Shown piece after piece: positions 18,812-29,436 of a stretch of DNA of 64,000 nucleotides. The DNA is taken from positions 2,294,001 to 2,358,000 of the forward strand of contig NZ_CP069620.1 of assembly GCF_026109735.1 (NCBI RefSeq), read 5' to 3'. The position numbers were made by a program, and so were the translations under genes. The first letter of the stretch is position 1, and each line of letters opens with the position of its first letter. Source of the DNA: Salinimicrobium tongyeongense. GTDB lineage: Bacteria; Bacteroidota; Bacteroidia; Flavobacteriales; Flavobacteriaceae. The notes beneath the pieces are model-generated. The model had not been told where the DNA came from. It did not search any database and saw only the letters and a program-made list of their open reading frames with translations.

Positions 18812-19051
18812 TTAGTGATTGCGTAGTGCGTTGATGAGTTCTTTTTTGCTCATTTTTGAGCGGCCTTCTATCCCCACCTCTTTAGCTTTGTTGTAGAGGT
18901 CTTCTTTGCTGCGCTCTTCATATTTGTCAGCTTTACCGCCTTTTTTGCCGGTGTTTTTCGAATTTGCAATTCTGGCGGCCTTCTCTTTACTCGCTCCTTT
19001 GTCCCTTAGAGCTTCGTATTGATCTTCATTTTTGATGCGATTGTCTGGCAT
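18812..19051 (-). CDS. Small charged protein with Rho-N/SAP-like C-terminus
   Basis: A 79-residue basic protein. The N-terminal half ([20 protein letters not shown], then [19 protein letters not shown]) resembles the DUF7218 group of small stress or plasmid-type proteins. The C-terminal half [20 protein letters not shown] ending [11 protein letters not shown] has the helix-turn-helix shape of Rho-N/SAP nucleic-acid-binding motifs. Nucleic-acid binding is inferred. It heads the gene pair with the VOC protein. Confidence 0.82.
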   Translation of the reverse strand: MPDNRIKNEDQYEALRDKGASKEKAARIANSKNTGKKGGKADKYEERSKEDLYNKAKEVGIEGRSKMSKKELINALRNH

Positions 19052-19104
19052 AACTTTTTTCTTAAAATTAAGCAGTTATGCGCAATCATTTGCTTAATTG
19101 TGTG

Positions 19105-19959
19105 TTAAGATTCCCGGTTTCTTCGTTTGCTTCGGAAATTTTTACGGTTTTCCGGCTTTTTGCTGAAGGATTTTTTAGGAGTAGTGGGGGGTGACTTTGG
19201 CTGAGGGTTTTGCGAATTTGTCCCGGCCGAAGCATCTTCGGTTTTGCTTGAGTCGCCGGTTAAGCGGTCCAGTTCTTCCAGTTCTTTGGGGGTGATGTGG
19301 CGATATTGCCCTACAGGAACGTCCAGTTTGATGTTCATGATCCTTATTCGCTTTAGCTTTACCACTTCATAGCCTAAATATTCGCACATACGGCGTATCT
19401 GCCGGTTCAATCCCTGCGTGAGAATAATCCTGAAAACGAATTTGCTTAGTTGTTCCACCTCACAGTCACGGGTTACGGTGTCTAAAATGGGAATTCCTGA
19501 AGACATTCTTTTTATGAAATCAGGAGTGATCAACCGGTCTACAGTGACTATATATTCTTTTTCGTGGTTGTTCCTCGCCCTAAGGATCTTGTTCACAATG
19601 TCGCCATCATCGGTGAGCAAAATGAGGCCTTCACTGGGTTTGTCTAGGCGGCCAATGGGAAAGATACGCGTGGGAAAATTGATGTAGTCAATGATATTTT
19701 TCTTTTCGGCCGGGTTGGTGGTGCAAACAATGCCAATAGGTTTATTGAAAGCCAGGTAAACATTTTCCTTTTTTGGAGGAACTATGAGTTCGCCGTTCAC
19801 TCGTACTTCATCTTCAGGGCTCACTTTGGTGCCCATTTCGGGAACTTCGCCATTAATGGTTACCCGTCCCTGTTCAATGAGCGCATCGGCTTTTCGGCGC
19901 GAGCAATAGCCCACTTCACTTAAATATTTATTTAAACGGGTAAGATTTTCAGAAGACAT
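19105..19959 (-). CDS. rluF: 23S rRNA pseudouridine synthase RluF-type
   Basis: A 284-residue pseudouridine synthase of the RsuA/RluB/E/F group. The N-terminal S4-like RNA-binding domain (TRLNKYLSEVGYCSRRKADA) is followed by the catalytic domain with the Asp in FPIGRLDKPSEGLILLTDDG and the QGLNRQIRRMCEYLGYEVVK signature. RluF modifies U2604 of 23S rRNA in E. coli. The C-terminal 45 residues are Ser/Pro/Lys-rich and end FRSKRRNRES, a disordered basic tail common in Bacteroidota. Confidence 0.9.
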   Translation of the reverse strand: MSSENLTRLNKYLSEVGYCSRRKADALIEQGRVTINGEVPEMGTKVSPEDEVRVNGELIVPPKKENVYLAFNKPIGIVCTTNPAEKKNIIDYINFPTRIFPIGRLDKPSEGLILLTDDGDIVNKILRARNNHEKEYIVTVDRLITPDFIKRMSSGIPILDTVTRDCEVEQLSKFVFRIILTQGLNRQIRRMCEYLGYEVVKLKRIRIMNIKLDVPVGQYRHITPKELEELDRLTGDSSKTEDASAGTNSQNPQPKSPPTTPKKSFSKKPENRKNFRSKRRNRES

Positions 19960-19976
19960 TCAGAAGGTTTAAAAGG

Positions 19977-20534
19977 TTAATCCCAGTCTACCATAAAGTA
20001 TTTGATCTTGGCATCATCGGGAATTTGTGAAGCCTGTATACGGGTTTGGGTGTCGTAGCGCAATTCTACCGGCAGCTGTTTTTTGTCAATGGTCACATAT
20101 ACATTGAGTTCATCAATAAAAATAACGGCTGCGCTAAGGGTGTTCTCTATTCTTGAAATATCGTAGTTCTGTACAATATCCTGAAAAGTGCTTTCTTTCC
20201 CCAAACCTTTTGCTGTTTTATAACGCGGGTCGAGTACCTGAATAAACCCTATAGTGCTTGTGGAATCAAATGCCTGTACGGGTTCTATCAACAGGAGTTT
20301 ATTGCCCTGGTTGTCGTAAACTTCAATTTCGTTGCTTTTTCTGTAAAGTTCGCTGTTGTTCACCTGCTTTACGAGAGAATCTTCAGCAAAGATAGAATCG
20401 AGCTGATTAATTTTAATATCACTGGTTAATCGCCCTATACTATTCGAGGTAATGAGAAAAGGATCCTGTTCTTTTTCGCAGGAAATAAAAAAACCGGCAG
20501 TGACAAAAAGTAGAAGTAAAAGACTTTTTCGCAT
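19977..20534 (-). CDS. Hypothetical lipoprotein
   Basis: A 185-residue protein from the ATG at 20534, chosen because it opens a classic lipoprotein signal (MRKSLLLLLFVTAGFFISCE) with the lipobox Cys at about residue 19. The mature part is a mixed, beta-leaning domain with no family I recognise. It is 17 bases upstream of rluF and likely co-transcribed. Localisation to the periplasmic side of a membrane is inferred; function unknown. Confidence 0.8.
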   Translation of the reverse strand: MRKSLLLLLFVTAGFFISCEKEQDPFLITSNSIGRLTSDIKINQLDSIFAEDSLVKQVNNSELYRKSNEIEVYDNQGNKLLLIEPVQAFDSTSTIGFIQVLDPRYKTAKGLGKESTFQDIVQNYDISRIENTLSAAVIFIDELNVYVTIDKKQLPVELRYDTQTRIQASQIPDDAKIKYFMVDWD

Positions 20535-20880
20535 GATGTTTGGGTGAGTTTTAGATTTTAATTTGTCTGTCAGCCCTTCTGAAGGCATGATAGGAGGTTT
20601 TATATTCAGGTATTTCATAAGTAGTTTGAGCTACTTGTGTCATTTTCCCTAATGTTATTCTTATTTTTGGCTCCTGCTTCCCCGTATTTTCCTTTACATG
20701 AAGAGCTTTTGTCTGTTTTAATAATCTGCAGTTCCATAATGATCTTTCAGTAAACGCAAACTTCTTCAATTTAATATGCTGAAGAAATTATCTTCTGAAA
20801 ATGCCATTTTTGGAAGCCTTTTAAATTTTTTATAAAAGTAAGAATTGTACGGGATTGGCGGACTTTCTTACGGGCTTAAA
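20535..20880. other. Intergenic region (346 bases) upstream of the lipoprotein gene
   Basis: Contains a small inverted repeat AAGTAG/CTACTT (20619-20636) about 85 bases upstream of the lipoprotein start, and a diverged copy of the palindrome family (20792-20816). No convincing gene. Confidence 0.55.
20792..20816. repeat. Palindrome family copy, diverged left arm
   Basis: CTTCTGAAAATGCCATTTTTGGAAG: pairs throughout if two G-T wobbles are allowed. It lies downstream of the LD-carboxypeptidase gene (minus strand, ending at 20881) and may serve as its terminator. Confidence 0.6.
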
Positions 20881-21936
20881 TTATCTAACTGCCGGATTTA
20901 AGAGGCTGAAGGTTCCGAGGGTTGCGTTCATTTTAGCCTGTATCCCGTTGGGAATAGTGAAGTTATCGCTAATGTGGCCAATCATACTGCCCGAAAATGC
21001 CGGAATATTTAATGGCTTCAAATAGTGGTCCAGAACTTCTTCTAGGGTCAGGGAGCCGTAACCTCCGGCGCCGCCGGGATCGCAATCGCTACATTTTCCG
21101 AAGATAAACCCGCTTACCTGCTCCAAAACTCCTCCCAGTTGCAACTGCGACATCATCCTGTCTACGGCGTAAATTTGTTCCCCCACATCTTCAAGATACA
21201 GGATCTTGTTTTTCCAGTTGGTGGGAAAATAGGGAGTGCCCATAAGGTTGGTAAGCACCGAGAGGTTACCGCCCAAAAGTTCGCCGGTTGCAGTGCCTGG
21301 GGTAATAGTCCGTATGCGGTTGCGGGTTTGGGCGAGCAACCCGTTCTTGTCTATAGGGTTAGAATATGCGATGGCTTCAGCATTAAAGAGCAGGTCTTTA
21401 AAATGATTTGCGGCAAAAGAATTCCAGGTGGAGGTGGCCAGGGGCCCATGAAAGGTGACGAGTCCTGTTTTTTCATAGATGGCCAGGTGCAATGCGGTAA
21501 TATCGCTGTAACCAATGAATATCTTCGGATTTTTTTTGATTTCCTCATAATCGAGCAGTGGCAGGATTCTCGCTGCCCCCGAGCCACCCCTAAGGCAAAT
21601 AATGGCATCAACTTCGGGGTCCCGCCACATGTCATTAAACTCGGAAGCCCTTTGTTCATCGGTACCTGCGAGGTGGCCGTGCCTGGTGCGCACAAATTCT
21701 CCCAGCTTCACCTTTAAGCCCAGTGCCTGCATAGATTCCACAGCAATTTCATAAGGTTCAGATTCATATATGGCCCCCGCAGGGCTCACTATACCTATGG
21801 TGTCACCTGTTGAGAGGCGTTTGGGTTTGGTGATATCCTGAAAAGCTGCCGCAACCGGAACTGAACTGGCTAAACTGTGAAAGGGAATTGCAAGGCTGCC
21901 AAGGCCCAGGTTGCGAAGGAAATTTCGTCTTTGCAT
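20881..21936 (-). CDS. LD-carboxypeptidase (peptidase S66) with Tat-like signal
   Basis: A 351-residue serine peptidase that removes the terminal D-Ala from muropeptide tetrapeptides during peptidoglycan recycling. The N-terminus MQRRNFLRNLGLGSLAIPF carries the twin-arginine motif RRNFLR, so Tat export is likely. The triad is visible: Ser in FIGYSDITALHLAIY, Glu in LYLEDVGEQIYAVDRMM, His in GSMIGHISDNFTIPNG. The S66 motif TGDTIGIVSPAG follows the signal. Downstream on the same strand of dacB, another wall enzyme. Confidence 0.9.
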   Translation of the reverse strand: MQRRNFLRNLGLGSLAIPFHSLASSVPVAAAFQDITKPKRLSTGDTIGIVSPAGAIYESEPYEIAVESMQALGLKVKLGEFVRTRHGHLAGTDEQRASEFNDMWRDPEVDAIICLRGGSGAARILPLLDYEEIKKNPKIFIGYSDITALHLAIYEKTGLVTFHGPLATSTWNSFAANHFKDLLFNAEAIAYSNPIDKNGLLAQTRNRIRTITPGTATGELLGGNLSVLTNLMGTPYFPTNWKNKILYLEDVGEQIYAVDRMMSQLQLGGVLEQVSGFIFGKCSDCDPGGAGGYGSLTLEEVLDHYLKPLNIPAFSGSMIGHISDNFTIPNGIQAKMNATLGTFSLLNPAVR

Positions 21937-21945
21937 GAAATATGT

Positions 21946-21966
21946 TTTAAAAATGGCATTTTTGAG
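21946..21966. repeat. Palindrome family copy between dacB and LD-carboxypeptidase genes
   Basis: Core AAAAATGGCATTTTT at 21949-21963 in a 41-base gap. On the minus strand its left arm reads GGAGGCTC before the core, identical to the arm of the copy at 51214-51232. Confidence 0.75.
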
Positions 21967-21977
21967 CCTCCATAAAA

Positions 21978-23306
21978 CTAATAATTTAAATGAATATTCC
22001 GCAGAATCATCTCCATGCCTGCTTTTATTTCTGCGGAAGGAACCATGTAATTATTGTTCATAAAGCTGAAGATGAGCACCTTCCCGCTTTTGGTTTTTAA
22101 GTAGCCGCTTAAAGCATGAACATTGCTGATTGTGCCGGTTTTAGCATAAATGTATGGTTCTTCGGCTTTGTAGAAGTTCCTGATGGTGCCAGATTCACCT
22201 CCGGCAGGGAGCAGCTCAAAAAGCCTTTTTTGAGGCACCTCTTTAGAGATCTTTTCCAGGAGCTCTACCACTGTTTTAGGAGTGAATTTATTGTAGATGG
22301 ACAAACCAGAGCCATCTACCCACTTTATCTCCTGAGAAAGGTCCTGCAGGTGATTTTTCATTATATAATCAATGGCAATATCGGTTTTAAGCGTATCAGA
22401 TATTTCCCTGGAACCCATAAGCAGCAGCTGCTCGGCTATAAAGTTGTCGCTAACCTGGAGCATCCGCTTGTACAGGCTATCTGTAGGAATGCTGTAGAGA
22501 ATTTTACTATTTCTGAAATCGGCTTTTTGGGCCTCCAGCAGTTTAACCGGTTTTTTTAGAGTGTCGCTCAGTAACTGCGTTAGCAGCTGGGGCGAAGGAA
22601 TAAAAGGAACAATTCGGCTTCGGTTTTCCGCTGTTTCGGGAGCATGGTATCGAAAAATATTCTGATTTCTATCGCGCAGCACCCCGAAACTGCCTCCCGT
22701 AGCCAGTGAATCCTTCCGAAGTAATTCTTCAAAATATAATGGTTTGGCAACCGGGATTTCTCCCTGTGGATTAGAGGTGAACCTGGCGTAATTTCCGTAG
22801 ATGGGCATGGCAGAGCGTTCTACCGAATAGTAGTAATTGTAATCATCCCATGACCAGCCGGGGCCAAAATGCTTTTCTTCCACTATGGGCGGTGCGTAAA
22901 ACAGGCTTTCATCTCTTTCCTTCAGAAAGTCATAAACAACGGCTGTTGAGTCGAGCTTGTCGTATAAAAAAGAAGGTTCGCCCGTCCCTCTAAAGATCAG
23001 GGAATCACCCTTGATCACGTACTCAAGACCTGCAGCAGAATCACCCAGGGTTTTTAAGCCTGCATAAAAGGTAAATAATTTGGTGTTTGAGGCCGGAGTA
23101 AAATATTTTCCAGAATTATGTTCAAAAACCACTTTTTTGGAAGCCGGGTCGTAGATATAGACTCCGGAAAATCCTGTTTTAAAAGCTGGGTATTCTTCTA
23201 AGGTGCTTTGTGCTTCCATAGTGAGCTTACGCGAGGAGGAGCAGGAGCTGAAGAGAAAAAGAAGCAGAATTAATTGAATTGCAAAGATTTTATTTGTTCG
23301 GTACAA
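21978..23306 (-). CDS. dacB: D-alanyl-D-alanine carboxypeptidase/endopeptidase (PBP4, S13)
   Basis: A 442-residue penicillin-binding protein trimming or cleaving peptidoglycan cross-links. The lipoprotein signal ends LLFLFSSCSSSR. The three active-site motifs are SNTK (TPASNTKLFTFYAG, near residue 78), SDN (LQVSDNFIAEQLLL) and KTG (YAKTGTISNVHALSGYL). It is followed, after one palindrome copy, by the LD-carboxypeptidase gene, forming a wall-remodelling pair on the minus strand. Confidence 0.93.
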   Translation of the reverse strand: MYRTNKIFAIQLILLLFLFSSCSSSRKLTMEAQSTLEEYPAFKTGFSGVYIYDPASKKVVFEHNSGKYFTPASNTKLFTFYAGLKTLGDSAAGLEYVIKGDSLIFRGTGEPSFLYDKLDSTAVVYDFLKERDESLFYAPPIVEEKHFGPGWSWDDYNYYYSVERSAMPIYGNYARFTSNPQGEIPVAKPLYFEELLRKDSLATGGSFGVLRDRNQNIFRYHAPETAENRSRIVPFIPSPQLLTQLLSDTLKKPVKLLEAQKADFRNSKILYSIPTDSLYKRMLQVSDNFIAEQLLLMGSREISDTLKTDIAIDYIMKNHLQDLSQEIKWVDGSGLSIYNKFTPKTVVELLEKISKEVPQKRLFELLPAGGESGTIRNFYKAEEPYIYAKTGTISNVHALSGYLKTKSGKVLIFSFMNNNYMVPSAEIKAGMEMILRNIHLNY

Positions 23307-23461
23307 GGGGTGACTTATTTTTTGTATTGATAGATTGGGTTAATGTAAGAAACTTTCACAGTAGTACGATAAAAAAATCCATCTGGAAAGAGCACTTAAA
23401 AACACCTTTTTTGGGAGGTATGCTTTTGCTGGTATAAGAGCAATGAGTTCGGGTTTTTATG

Positions 23462-23469
23462 TACCTTTG
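23462..23469 (+). promoter_or_regulatory. Promoter -7 box of queE
   Basis: TACCTTTG matches TAnnTTTG and ends 6 bases before the ATG at 23476. If used, transcription would begin at or next to that ATG, giving a leaderless or near-leaderless mRNA. Confidence 0.5.
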
Positions 23470-23475
23470 CCGCTT

Positions 23476-24108
23476 ATGAAAGAACAGGAAATGAACGAGC
23501 TGGTGGAGCAGGGAAGGATGCTGCCGCTAATGGAAGAATTCTATACCATTCAGGGGGAAGGTTTTCACAAGGGTACTGCTGCTTACTTTATCAGGGTGGG
23601 TGGCTGTGACGTAGGTTGTCACTGGTGTGATGTCAAGGAAAGCTGGAATGCCAAACTACACCCTCCTACAGGGGTTGATACTATTGTTGAAAATGCTGTA
23701 AAATACAGCAATACGATCGTGGTGACTGGAGGTGAACCTCTTACCTGGAATATGGAGCCGCTTACCAGTGGTTTAAAGGCAAAAGGGGCGAAAATACACA
23801 TTGAAACTTCGGGGGCTTACCCCGTGACAGGAACCTGGGACTGGATTTGCCTTTCTCCAAAGAAGATCAAGCTTCCCACACCCGAGATTTATGAAATCGC
23901 CCATGAGCTAAAGGTGATTGTTTTTAATAAGCACGACTTTCAGTTTGCAGAGGAGCAGGCGGCCAAAGTGAATGAGAACTGCATCCTTTACCTGCAACCG
24001 GAATGGAGCAACCGTGAAAAAATGATGCCTCTTATTGTAGATTACGTCATGCAGCACCCAAAATGGAAAGTCTCGCTGCAAACGCACAAGTATCTTAATA
24101 TCCCATAA
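23476..24108 (+). CDS. queE: 7-carboxy-7-deazaguanine synthase (radical SAM)
   Basis: Radical SAM enzyme (210 residues) forming 7-carboxy-7-deazaguanine in preQ0/queuosine synthesis. The iron-sulfur motif CxxxCxxC is in GGCDVGCHWCDVKESWN, after FYTIQGEGFHKGTAAYFIR. VVTGGEPLTW and HIETSGAYPVTG follow. An in-frame ATG at 23443 would add 11 residues, but a -7 box overlaps that stretch, so 23476 (MKEQEMNELVEQG) is preferred. Single gene with a strong terminator. Confidence 0.93.
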   Translation: MKEQEMNELVEQGRMLPLMEEFYTIQGEGFHKGTAAYFIRVGGCDVGCHWCDVKESWNAKLHPPTGVDTIVENAVKYSNTIVVTGGEPLTWNMEPLTSGLKAKGAKIHIETSGAYPVTGTWDWICLSPKKIKLPTPEIYEIAHELKVIVFNKHDFQFAEEQAAKVNENCILYLQPEWSNREKMMPLIVDYVMQHPKWKVSLQTHKYLNIP

Positions 24109-24109
24109 A

Positions 24110-24137
24110 AAAACGCCCTTCAAAAAGGGCGTTTTTT
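24110..24137 (+). terminator. Intrinsic terminator of queE
   Basis: AAAACGCCCTT pairs with AAGGGCGTTTT around CAAA, followed by T residues, immediately after the stop. It also lies at the end of the convergent DUF2911 gene. Confidence 0.92.
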
Positions 24138-24157
24138 GTTCAGGTTATCTTTAATAA

Positions 24158-24733
24158 TTACCGGGTTGTTTTAAATGAGATTTTTACATACCTGTCATCC
24201 CAGCCAATAAAGAGGTTTGCGCCTTCATTAGATTCAGCAAAACTCATTGACAAAGCTTCGATGGGTACAGGTGACTTTCTCACGGGTACGGTGATACGGG
24301 CAACATCTTTTTCAACATGATAGTCATATGCCCCCCAAATATTTGTGCTGTTATTTAATATGATTGTCCATTCTTTTTCCTTCGGAATGGTAAAAAGCGT
24401 GTAAGTTCCTTTTTTGATGGTTTTATCTCCTACCATCAGGTCCTGGTAGAGAGTGATCTCTGTGGCTTCATTGGCCCCCGTTCTCCACACTTCGCCGTAA
24501 GGCACAAGTTTTCCGAAGACTTCGCGATCGCGGGTTTGTGGCCGGCTGTACAATACCCTGGCCATAGGTTCATTGTTTTCGCCCCTAAAAAGAGCGACAT
24601 CCATAGGGCTTACGTCAAGTTTTGAAAAATTTGGCCCGTCATTATCTTTTAAAGTTTCAGTGGTGTCCTGGGCGTGTAGCTGTGTGGTAAATGACCCGGC
24701 CATTACTGCAAACATTATAAAATATTTCTTCAT
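24158..24733 (-). CDS. DUF2911 domain-containing secreted protein
   Basis: A 191-residue protein with a cleavable signal (MKKYFIMFAVMAGSFTTQLH, then AQD). The DUF2911 domain has YSRPQTRDREVFGKLVPYGE, WRTGANEATEI and GTYTLFTIPKEKEWTIILN. Members are widespread in Bacteroidota, beta-rich and exported; no activity is established that I can state. It converges with queE and is divergent from gyrB across a long gap. Confidence 0.9.
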   Translation of the reverse strand: MKKYFIMFAVMAGSFTTQLHAQDTTETLKDNDGPNFSKLDVSPMDVALFRGENNEPMARVLYSRPQTRDREVFGKLVPYGEVWRTGANEATEITLYQDLMVGDKTIKKGTYTLFTIPKEKEWTIILNNSTNIWGAYDYHVEKDVARITVPVRKSPVPIEALSMSFAESNEGANLFIGWDDRYVKISFKTTR

Positions 24734-27079
<2,346 letters not shown>

Positions 27080-27098
27080 ACAAATTTTAAATAACCTG

Positions 27099-27127
27099 AA
27101 AAACCCTGCTGAAAAGCGGGGTTTTTT
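27099..27127 (+). terminator. Intrinsic terminator of gyrB
   Basis: AAAACCCTGCT and AGCGGGGTTTT pair (one T-G wobble) around GAAA, followed by T. Confidence 0.88.
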
Positions 27128-27197
27128 GTTTGCCCTAATCTGCTGAAGAAGCTATGCTTTTTTTGCTATTTTTACTCAACTACAAAACCTGAATATT

Positions 27198-28193
27198 GTG
27201 AAAAAATTATTTTATCTGTCCCTTGTTTTTCTTCTGCCCTCTGGCCTGGTTGCCCAAACTGGAGATAATTCTCAACTTTTCATTAACGATATGCTTGTGC
27301 TGGCCAAAAACTTTGCACAACCTGCTGCCGATGGGGCTTCTTATCAGGCTAGTGCCGGCTGGTTTAGTTCGGCTACCGCCCTGGAGAAATGGGATCTTAG
27401 AATTGCAGTGCATGGAAATGCCCTTTTTGTGCCCAACGATAAAAAATCCTTTAACCTGAGTAACAGCGATCTTGAATTGCTTGAAATGGAGGGAGTGACA
27501 TCTGCTTCTTTTCCTACAGCTTTTGGGGCTAGCACTTCAGATTATTTTGTTGGGGATGTGACTTTTGAAAATCCCCTCACCGGCGGGGTACTCACTGAGT
27601 CTGTGCGCTTTAAAGGGATTGACGGAATCAACAGGGATTATGTGCCTCATGCTTTTGTTCAGGCTTCGGTGGGGGTATCTGCAGGTACAGAAATTACTGT
27701 ACGTGCAATGCCCGAAGTTGCCATAGACGGTGTTACCGCCAGTACATATGGTATAGGGGCAAAACACAGCCTAAGCCAGTATTTCAATAATGTTTATCCC
27801 GAAGATTTTCAGCTTGCCTTTGGGGCTGCATACAGTGTGCTGAATGTAGATTACGAATTTGAACCTATTTCGGTTCAAAATTTTTTGACGATGAATCATA
27901 TTGTTGTAGATGCAAATCTTTTCCTGGCTGAAATTATAGGTTCTAAAAGATGGAGTTACTTTGAGGTTTTTGCCGCTGCAGGAATCATGAACTCCAGCTT
28001 TGATTACGAAATGGGGGGAGATGGCATTGCCTTACCTCGTGTGAACGAAGAACTTGGGGAAATTGAAGGTGGGCAAACCCAATTTAAAGGAGACCTGGGG
28101 TTGAACCTGTATTTTAGCCGATTTAGGCTTAACGCGATGTTGTCGGCAGGCGATTTTTTCAATGCCAATATCGGTCTTGCGGTGGGCATATAA
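27198..28193 (+). CDS. DUF6588 family outer-membrane-type beta protein
   Basis: A 331-residue exported protein with a signal peptide (KKLFYLSLVFLLPSGLVAQ) and alternating beta-strand sequence ending in an aromatic/hydrophobic strand (FNANIGLAVGI), consistent with an outer-membrane barrel. It resembles the Bacteroidota DUF6588 family. The start is GTG at 27198. It lies between gyrB and mdh, neither of which suggests a function. Confidence 0.82.
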   Translation: MKKLFYLSLVFLLPSGLVAQTGDNSQLFINDMLVLAKNFAQPAADGASYQASAGWFSSATALEKWDLRIAVHGNALFVPNDKKSFNLSNSDLELLEMEGVTSASFPTAFGASTSDYFVGDVTFENPLTGGVLTESVRFKGIDGINRDYVPHAFVQASVGVSAGTEITVRAMPEVAIDGVTASTYGIGAKHSLSQYFNNVYPEDFQLAFGAAYSVLNVDYEFEPISVQNFLTMNHIVVDANLFLAEIIGSKRWSYFEVFAAAGIMNSSFDYEMGGDGIALPRVNEELGEIEGGQTQFKGDLGLNLYFSRFRLNAMLSAGDFFNANIGLAVGI

Positions 28194-28276
28194 TCTGTGC
28201 TTTTTACGGCTTTTTTTGAGAGAAAAATCCTCTGAAATTCGTACTTTAGCGAGACTATTAATCAAACTAACTCACA

Positions 28277-29209
28277 ATGAAAGTTACTATAGTAGGTGCC
28301 GGAGCTGTTGGAGCCAGCTGCGCGGAATATATCGCCATTAAAAATTTTGCTTCCGAAGTAGTTCTTATTGATATTAAAGAGGATTATGCCGAAGGTAAGG
28401 CCATGGATCTCATGCAAACTGCTTCGCTTTTAGGATTCGATACGAAAATTACCGGAAGTACAAATGATTACTCTAAAACAGCAAATTCAGACATTGCTGT
28501 TATTACCAGTGGGGTGCCACGTAAGCCGGGTATGACCCGCGAAGAATTGATTGGGATCAATGCCGATATCGTAAAATCGGTTTCTGAGAGCCTTCTGGAG
28601 CATTCTCCCAATGCAACCCTTATCGTGGTAAGTAACCCAATGGATACCATGACTTACCTGGTGCATAAAACTACTAACCTTCCGAAGAATAAAATTATAG
28701 GAATGGGTGGAGCTTTAGACAGCGCCCGTTTTAAATACAGAATTAGTGAAGCCCTTGAGTGCCCGGCATCAGATGTTGACGGGATGGTGATAGGTGGCCA
28801 CAGTGATACAGGAATGGTGCCTTTAACCAGGCTGGCCACCCGTAACTCTGTGCCTGTTTCCAAATTCCTTTCTGAAGATCGCATCAGCCAGATTTCTGAA
28901 GATACCAAGGTAGGAGGGGCAACCCTTACCAAGATGCTTGGTACCAGTGCATGGTATGCCCCTGGAGCAGCTGTTTCTTCTTTAGTGCAGGCCATTGCAT
29001 GTGACCAGAAGAAAATGTTCCCATGTTCTGCCCTTTTAGAAGGGGAATACGGGCTTAACGACCTTTGTATTGGTGTGCCGGTGATCCTTGGAAAAGACGG
29101 GATCGAGAAAATTGTTGAGATAGAACTTGACGATGCCGAAAAAGCCAAGCTTAAGGAAAGTGCTTCAGGAGTTTCCAAAACAAACGATCTTCTGGAAGTA
29201 AAGAAATAA
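28277..29209 (+). CDS. mdh: Malate dehydrogenase
   Basis: NAD-dependent oxidation of malate to oxaloacetate in the TCA cycle (310 residues, LDH-like MDH subgroup). The Rossmann motif is MKVTIVGAGAVGASCAEYIA. The substrate arginines are in SGVPRKPGMTREELIG, the Asp/His pair around GGALDSARFKYRI and IGGHSDTGMVPLTR. Oxaloacetate from this step feeds the citrate synthase encoded at 8164. Confidence 0.96.
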   Translation: MKVTIVGAGAVGASCAEYIAIKNFASEVVLIDIKEDYAEGKAMDLMQTASLLGFDTKITGSTNDYSKTANSDIAVITSGVPRKPGMTREELIGINADIVKSVSESLLEHSPNATLIVVSNPMDTMTYLVHKTTNLPKNKIIGMGGALDSARFKYRISEALECPASDVDGMVIGGHSDTGMVPLTRLATRNSVPVSKFLSEDRISQISEDTKVGGATLTKMLGTSAWYAPGAAVSSLVQAIACDQKKMFPCSALLEGEYGLNDLCIGVPVILGKDGIEKIVEIELDDAEKAKLKESASGVSKTNDLLEVKK

Positions 29210-29236
29210 CAGCGATTACATATTAACTTAAAGAAG

Positions 29237-29263
29237 CTTCTCAAAAGTGCCATTTTTGAGGGG
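29237..29263. repeat. Palindrome family copy downstream of mdh
   Basis: CTTCTCAAAAGTGCCATTTT then TGAGGGG: pairs across its length with G-T wobbles, core altered to AAAAGTGCCATTTTT. It lies 28 bases after the mdh stop and may end that transcript, though no T run follows. Confidence 0.65.
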
Positions 29264-29370
29264 AATTTCCGGCCCGAGAATTCATCGGTATTTACGGGAA
29301 CCCACATTTAAGGTGCTCTTGGCGAGCTTCTTTTTTTGGTTTTAAAAGTTAATTTTTTCAAAAAATATAA

Positions 29371-29401
29371 TTGGGATTTCTATCTTGAAAACCTATATTT
29401 G
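29371..29401 (+). promoter_or_regulatory. Promoter of secDF
   Basis: TTG (29371-29373), 20-base spacer, TATATTTG (29394-29401): a good match to the Bacteroidetes -33/-7 consensus, 35 bases before the ATG. Confidence 0.7.
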
Positions 29402-29436
29402 TCCGTTTTTAAAAAATGAACATAAATTAAAGAATA

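Noticed and set aside
20551-20769. 72-codon minus-strand frame upstream of the lipoprotein gene
   Set aside because: Composition is unlike neighbouring proteins, no family resemblance, and it overlaps the likely leader of the lipoprotein gene.
28215-28249. TTTG-N23-TACTTTAG before mdh as a promoter
   Set aside because: The -7 has one mismatch and the spacer is at the upper limit; too weak to annotate.
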